Positions 6,001 to 9,021 of a stretch of DNA of 9,021 nt are shown piece after piece. Location of the stretch: positions 1 to 9,021 of the forward strand of contig CAXBGQ010000118.1 of the NCBI GenBank assembly GCA_963975135.1, given 5' to 3'. The translations under genes and the position numbers were made by a program. Origin of the DNA: Alterinioella sp963975135 (GTDB taxonomy: Bacteria; Pseudomonadota; Alphaproteobacteria; Rhodobacterales; Rhodobacteraceae). The number at the start of each line of letters is the position of its first letter. Position 1 is the stretch's first letter. Under the pieces are notes generated by a model. It made no database searches. It had not been told where the DNA came from and worked only from the letters and a program-made list of their open reading frames with translations.

Positions 6001-7579
6001 CGAAAAGCTGGTGAATGCAGGCGCGGTCAACCGGGGCTTCTGTCATGTTGCGCGTCCGCAGAAGATCGTGGCGCTCTGCCTCCGGAAGGATATCGAGATC
6101 AGCCGCCAAACTGACAGAGTCCGACATCAAAGAATGTGCATAACGCTCTGATACCAAATCAAACTCAGTCTCTGACATGCCGACCGGATTGCCGATCAGC
6201 TCGGTGCCATCGCAACACAAGCTCAACGCCGCGCCGGGCACGGGCGCGGTCGTATCGGAGATCGCGAAGGCGGGACATTGCAGCCCCGACTTTCCCGGCA
6301 TCCGGGTCAGCAGATCCGCGGCAAAGGGCCCTTTGGATTGCGCGAGGGAAATGTCCTCTGACAGACCATCGGCCAGCGCCGAAAGGGTCGCGGTCGTATC
6401 GGCCACAACCGGAACCCACGGGCTGAGGTGGCCCCGGCCGCCGCCGCCAATGCCAAACGCCAACGCGCGCGCGCCCATCCGGCCAGCCAATGCGGCAAAC
6501 CGGGCGCGTGCATCAGCCACAGTCATCCCCGGCGGAAGTTCCAGCCTGCGCCGCAGCTCGCCCGATGCGGGCATGGGCGCAAACAGGCGGTCCTCCGTGA
6601 CCAAGCCTTCCAGACGGGCGCGCCAGAAGGGATCGGATTTGGCGGCCCGCGTCAGGGCATCGGCCAGCGCGTCGTCGATACGCGCGGCGGGCAAAACCAT
6701 TCCCTCGGTGACCATTGTGGCGGGATCGACGGCGCTGCCATCGGCGGCGCTGAGATCCGACAACCGCACAGCCCCATCCCCGGTTGCGACCACGAAACCT
6801 TGCCCGGAAACTTCCAGAACCGTGCCGGGCGCGGCGTGGCCATCGGCGGCTTGAACCTTGCCCACCAGCACCAGACCGCGCCCGGTATCACATTTCGGGC
6901 GCAGCAGAGGGTTCCAGTAATCGCCATGATCCAAAGCACGAACTATGCGCCTTATCTCGCTGGTATCTTTTGAGAATTCAAGTAATCCGAAATGTGATGG
7001 CCGCTGATCGCGAGCGTAATAGCTGCGCTGGCTCAGGTCTTGCGGGACACCGGCGGCGTCGCCATGTGCAAGCGCCTCGATAACTTCCGGAAAGCTTTCC
7101 AACGCAGCCGCAAAGCATTTCGTGTTCAGCGACAGCGCGGTTTCCTCATCAACGATGTCGAACATCCGTTGCGCGATGATATTTCCCTCGTCGACGCCGC
7201 CTGAAATCCGGTGCCAGGTGACGCCGTGCTGTGCCTCATCGTTCAAAATGGCCCAGACCGGCGCGTTCAATCCGGCATAGCGCGGTAAGGGGCCATCATG
7301 GAAATTGACCGCCCCCTTGCTGGCGCGCGCCAGAACGGCACCCGGAATGATCTCAAGATTGGCAATGGAGAGCAGCCAATCGACATTCAGACCCTGAACC
7401 CGGTCGGCCAGACCAGCACCCGGCGCATTGCAGGCGATGTCCGCCGCTTCCGCCCAGGCCCGGAACTCGGCGTTGCGTGTGACAACGGCCCGGATCTGGT
7501 GGCCCGCCTCCTGCATCATACGCGCACAGTTCAGCGCCAGCGTGTCATGGCCGATGATCAAGGCGGTAAACGCAGACAT
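3032..7579 (-). CDS. NRPS module: formyltransferase - partial C - A (with embedded luciferase-like monooxygenase) - PCP
   Basis: Single-module nonribosomal peptide synthetase of 1515 residues. Formyltransferase domain, residues about 1-295: NFHDGPLPRYAG and GGVDEGNI supply the Asn92/His94/Asp130 triad expected of 10-formyl-tetrahydrofolate enzymes, and the C-terminal subdomain is near 240-280. Residues about 310-510 resemble only the second half of a condensation domain, with no HHxxxDG. Adenylation domain: A1 near 547, A2 592-601, A3 YTSGSTGRPKGV at 669, A4 FDIS at 714, then A5 NMYGPTE at 1186, A6 1236, A7 YRTGD 1271, A8 1289-1307, A10 NKKIDR with Lys1379. Between A4 and A5 sits a luciferase-like monooxygenase (about 752-1108, with WTPERHFHAFGG). 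Carrier domain about 1405-1475, attachment Ser1435 in LGGHSLL. An Arg-rich tail follows. ATG 7579 has GGAG 8 bases upstream, inside the glycosyltransferase gene, whose stop is 3 bases away. The catalytic motifs I can identify are intact. The final product is unknown. Confidence 0.92.
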   Translation of the reverse strand: MSAFTALIIGHDTLALNCARMMQEAGHQIRAVVTRNAEFRAWAEAADIACNAPGAGLADRVQGLNVDWLLSIANLEIIPGAVLARASKGAVNFHDGPLPRYAGLNAPVWAILNDEAQHGVTWHRISGGVDEGNIIAQRMFDIVDEETALSLNTKCFAAALESFPEVIEALAHGDAAGVPQDLSQRSYYARDQRPSHFGLLEFSKDTSEIRRIVRALDHGDYWNPLLRPKCDTGRGLVLVGKVQAADGHAAPGTVLEVSGQGFVVATGDGAVRLSDLSAADGSAVDPATMVTEGMVLPAARIDDALADALTRAAKSDPFWRARLEGLVTEDRLFAPMPASGELRRRLELPPGMTVADARARFAALAGRMGARALAFGIGGGGRGHLSPWVPVVADTTATLSALADGLSEDISLAQSKGPFAADLLTRMPGKSGLQCPAFAISDTTAPVPGAALSLCCDGTELIGNPVGMSETEFDLVSERYAHSLMSDSVSLAADLDILPEAERHDLLRTRNMTEAPVDRACIHQLFELQAAKTPDARALIFEGTAYCYAELNARANQLAHILIEMGAGPGQFIGLHLHRTANLLIGALAIQKAGAAYVPLDPEYPADRVALYAEDSGATLILSEAALTSELPPHQAQVLEVDTDPRIAGAPDTNPASGVSPDDLAYLIYTSGSTGRPKGVMIEHRNVANFFTGMDARIDHVTGGVWLAVTSLSFDISVLELFWTLARGFSVVIASDDARRTASQARIGQTGRGMEFSLFYWGNDDGVGRDKYKMLLEGAEFADENGFCAVWTPERHFHAFGGPYPNPSVTGAAVAAVTRNLSVRAGSCVAPLHHPARVAEEWAVIDNLTNGRAALGIASGWQPHDFVLRPENAPPNNKPAMYDTIEKLRALWRGEEVEFPMADGTPHKVLTQPRPVSKELAIWVTTAGNPDTWREAGEIGANVLTHLLGQDVAEVGEKIRIYHQALRDGGRDPADFRVTLMLHSYVAKTREEARETARGPMKDYLRAAAGLIKQFAWVFPAFKKPKGVDNPMQLDLGILSEEELEAILDFAFQRYFDESGLFGTIEDCLDRVEELKRIGVDEIACLIDYGIDREKVLAGLRPLAEVLRLSNMGDNLAEDDFSIAAQIIRHKVTHLQCTPSMARMLAGNDEARMALKRVRHLMIGGETLPGSLVTDLRAATDAHIENMYGPTETTIWSTTGAATGDAINAIGTPIANTQAYVLDAAMAPVATGQPGELYIGGAGVARGYWQRDDLTAERFLPDPFREGGRLYRTGDLVRWRATGGLDFLGRVDTQIKLRGHRIEPGEIEAAMEATPGIRQAVVIAREDTPGNMHLVGYYIADTRVDETALRATLQAGLPAHMVPAKLMRLDAFPLTPNKKIDRNALPLPQSQRSATVTSIAPQAGTPGRIAAIWTRILGVEGITPQDHFFDLGGHSLLAVQAHREIRAELDVAALSITDIFRFPLLSALAAEVDRLTGGAEPDAPTPDPAANLRAETRSEAMSRRRAMRAARGGRG

Positions 7580-7582
7580 ATC

Positions 7583-8581
7583 TCAAACTCCATTCACAGG
7601 CGTGGTGCCGGGTTCGGTGCCGCGATCGGGTCGCGTCTGGCGGCGCAGCTCTTGCAGCAAAAGATCGCGCAGAAACCGTGGCGGGTCGGTCGGGCGGCGA
7701 CCGGTCAGGGCGCAGCGGAGCCGGTGCAGCCCGCCCCCCGCAAGATGCGCAAGTGTTGCCAGAACGGCATAGGGCACCCCGTGGGTTTTCACAAAATAAT
7801 GCCTGCGCGAGGCAAACCAATAGGTCGGAACCGTGCGCCATTCCTTCATTCCGGTCGACGCAGACCCGATATGCGTGACTTCGCTTTCGCGCACAAAATC
7901 AGTTTGATACCCGGCGATCTTTGCGCGATGGCAGAGGTCGGTTTCTTCGAAATAGAGGAAAAATTCCTCATCAAAGAGGCCGGTTTTCTCCAGCACATCC
8001 ATTCGCATCATCAGGCTTGCGCCAGCCAGCCAGTCGACGGGCGTGGTGATCTCGGGAATGGGCACCGGCACAGCGCGATGGCCAAGCCAGCGGCTGACAG
8101 GGCCAAGGCGCGCGGCCCCTTCAAATTCGCTGGTGATCGAGGGGAATCTAAAACTCGTCAGATGCGGGTCGCCATCGGGTCCATGGATATAGCTGCCCGC
8201 GAAACCGGTGTCCGGATGCGTTTGCAGATGGCGCAAAAGCGCGTTGATCGCGCCGGGATCGGGGAAGGCATCGGAATTCAGGATATAGACGTAATCGGGG
8301 CGCTGACCGCTGCTCAGGCCGGCCCGGATGCCGACATTATTGCCTGCGCCAAAGCCTCCGTTATGGCCCGATTGCAGCACCCGCACACGGGTCCATCCCT
8401 GATCTGCCGCATGGGCCTGCATCGCCTCAAAGGATCCATCCTGGCTGTCATTATCGACCAGGATGATCTCGCCCGCGATGCCCTCCATTTCGCGCAAGGC
8501 CGCGGCGGCGGCGCGCAGGGTCATTTCCGCGGTGCGCCAGTTCAGGATTACGGTCAAAAGGCAGGGCTCATTCGGCAGCAT
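7583..8581 (-). CDS. Family 2 glycosyltransferase (WbbL/rhamnosyltransferase-like)
   Basis: Nucleotide-sugar-dependent inverting glycosyltransferase with a GT-A fold, 332 residues, likely cytoplasmic and membrane-peripheral. Visible motifs: the N-terminal strand VILNWR (residues 11-16), LVDNDSQDGS (41-50), NGGFGAGNNVGI (74-85), the DXD-equivalent LNSDAFPD (101-108), and DWLAGASLMM followed by GLFDEEFFLYFEETDLCHRA (183-220) with acidic residues near 212-215 as the likely catalytic base. This set is typical of the WbbL-like group that often transfers rhamnose to lipid-linked glycans, but donor and acceptor cannot be read from sequence. The ATG at 8581 has GGGAGGG 5 bases upstream and overlaps the preceding gene's end by 14 bases. 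The NRPS begins 3 bases after its stop. That coupling suggests it acts on the same product, for example by glycosylating a peptide, or in the polysaccharide pathway whose genes lie on the left of the window. The C-terminal 30 residues look disordered. Confidence 0.9.
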   Translation of the reverse strand: MLPNEPCLLTVILNWRTAEMTLRAAAAALREMEGIAGEIILVDNDSQDGSFEAMQAHAADQGWTRVRVLQSGHNGGFGAGNNVGIRAGLSSGQRPDYVYILNSDAFPDPGAINALLRHLQTHPDTGFAGSYIHGPDGDPHLTSFRFPSITSEFEGAARLGPVSRWLGHRAVPVPIPEITTPVDWLAGASLMMRMDVLEKTGLFDEEFFLYFEETDLCHRAKIAGYQTDFVRESEVTHIGSASTGMKEWRTVPTYWFASRRHYFVKTHGVPYAVLATLAHLAGGGLHRLRCALTGRRPTDPPRFLRDLLLQELRRQTRPDRGTEPGTTPVNGV

Positions 8582-9021
8582 GGCATCCCTCCCACGCTTG
8601 CACGATGTCCTGGGCGCGGTCGGCGGCGTCGATGACCCGCTTCATGCGGGCGGCCAGCACGCGCACATTGGGCTCCAGCACCATGCTGTCATGATCGCCC
8701 GGAACTTCGAAAACCTGCAATTCGGGGGCCCATTCGGTCCAGTCATTGTCGGGCGTGACATAGGCGCGTTCGGAATTGATCAGCCGATCGCGGGCGACCT
8801 GCCATTTGCCGGTCAAGGGCGGCCGGAACAGGGTCAGCGGCCCTTGCCAGGAGGTCAGCGGATAGGAGGCCACGGCCTCCAGAAACGCGGCCTCGATGGC
8901 GGCATTGTGAAATTGCGGGCTGTCGGATGTGGAATCGGCACGGGCCCGGCGTTTGACGAATTCCCACCGGATACGGCGCGCAAGCCATTGGAACGGATAG
9001 GCAAACCCGCCGCGTTTCAAT
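8568..9021 (-). CDS. C-terminal part of a thioesterase-domain protein, probably NRPS-associated (5'-partial)
   Basis: Only the last 150 or so residues are visible; the frame stays open to the right edge and the real start lies outside the window. The sequence resembles the end of an alpha/beta-hydrolase thioesterase as found at NRPS or PKS termini: a basic lid-like stretch (residues about 11-28 of the visible part), FHNAAIEAAF, PLTLFRPPL (61-69), DNDWTEWAPELQVFEVPGDHDSM with the likely catalytic His110, and MVLEPNVRVLAARM. Such domains release or cyclise the finished chain from the last carrier domain, or in the free-standing type edit stalled carriers. Whether this is the tail of a large multimodular synthetase or a short stand-alone protein cannot be decided here. 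It overlaps the glycosyltransferase start by 14 bases, so it shares the operon with the NRPS and PPTase. The nucleophilic Ser is expected upstream, outside the window. The TTG at 9020 is not a credible start. Confidence 0.75.
   Translation of the reverse strand, partial: LKRGGFAYPFQWLARRIRWEFVKRRARADSTSDSPQFHNAAIEAAFLEAVASYPLTSWQGPLTLFRPPLTGKWQVARDRLINSERAYVTPDNDWTEWAPELQVFEVPGDHDSMVLEPNVRVLAARMKRVIDAADRAQDIVQAWEGCHAAE

Noticed and set aside
4100..6151. Long plus-strand open frame of 683 residues opposite the NRPS gene
   Set aside because: The minus strand carries unmistakable A-domain and monooxygenase motifs across the same bases. The plus-strand translation has no recognisable motif and is rich in Arg/Gln/His, as expected of an antisense shadow in GC-rich DNA.
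7298..8635. Plus-strand open frame of 445 residues opposite the glycosyltransferase
   Set aside because: It runs antisense across the glycosyltransferase gene and parts of both neighbours, has no domain-like motif, and is explained by GC-rich codon bias on the other strand.
1..9021. Search for CRISPR arrays, insertion sequences, tRNA or rRNA genes, attachment sites
   Set aside because: No regularly spaced repeats, transposase-like ORF, terminal inverted repeats or RNA-gene signatures were seen. Nearly all bases are accounted for by the protein genes.

Overview
The window is GC-rich, densely packed DNA with strong third-position G/C bias. It looks like an alphaproteobacterium, most likely a Rhodobacteraceae (roseobacter-type) member. 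That placement rests on the style of the Wzz and CpsD-like proteins and on the composition; no rRNA or other marker gene is present to confirm it.

Layout: (1) Positions 1-762, plus strand: the 3' part of a CpsD/CapB-type tyrosine kinase (BY-kinase) for exopolysaccharide synthesis, cut by the window edge. (2) Positions 804-2135, minus strand: a Wzz-type polysaccharide chain-length (co-polymerase) protein, tail-to-tail with the kinase. (3) Positions 2136-2294: a 159-base gap holding a hairpin plus T-run terminator or attenuator, with at best a weak promoter candidate. (4) Positions 2295-9021, minus strand: a tightly coupled four-gene run. In transcription order it contains the C-terminal end of a thioesterase-bearing protein (cut by the right edge), a family 2 glycosyltransferase, a 1515-residue single-module NRPS, and an Sfp/EntD-type 4'-phosphopantetheinyl transferase. 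Three junctions are a 14-base overlap, a 3-base gap and a 4-base ATGA overlap, so this is almost certainly one operon.

The NRPS is the most interesting gene. It begins with a formyltransferase domain whose Asn/His/Asp catalytic residues are present. Next comes what reads as only the C-terminal half of a condensation domain, then an adenylation domain split between core motifs A4 and A5 by a complete luciferase-like (FMN-type) monooxygenase domain, and finally a carrier domain. The specificity residues I read from the A domain (D-I-L-Q-M-G-M-I-W-K) are close to the glycine code I remember. My inference is an initiation module that loads a glycine-like unit, oxidises it and N-formylates it. The linked PPTase would activate the carrier domain, and the upstream thioesterase would release the product. 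The glycosyltransferase in the operon and the flanking Wzz/BY-kinase pair raise the possibility of a glycosylated peptide or a peptide-decorated surface polysaccharide. The sequence alone does not prove that link, and the rest of the assembly line lies outside the window.
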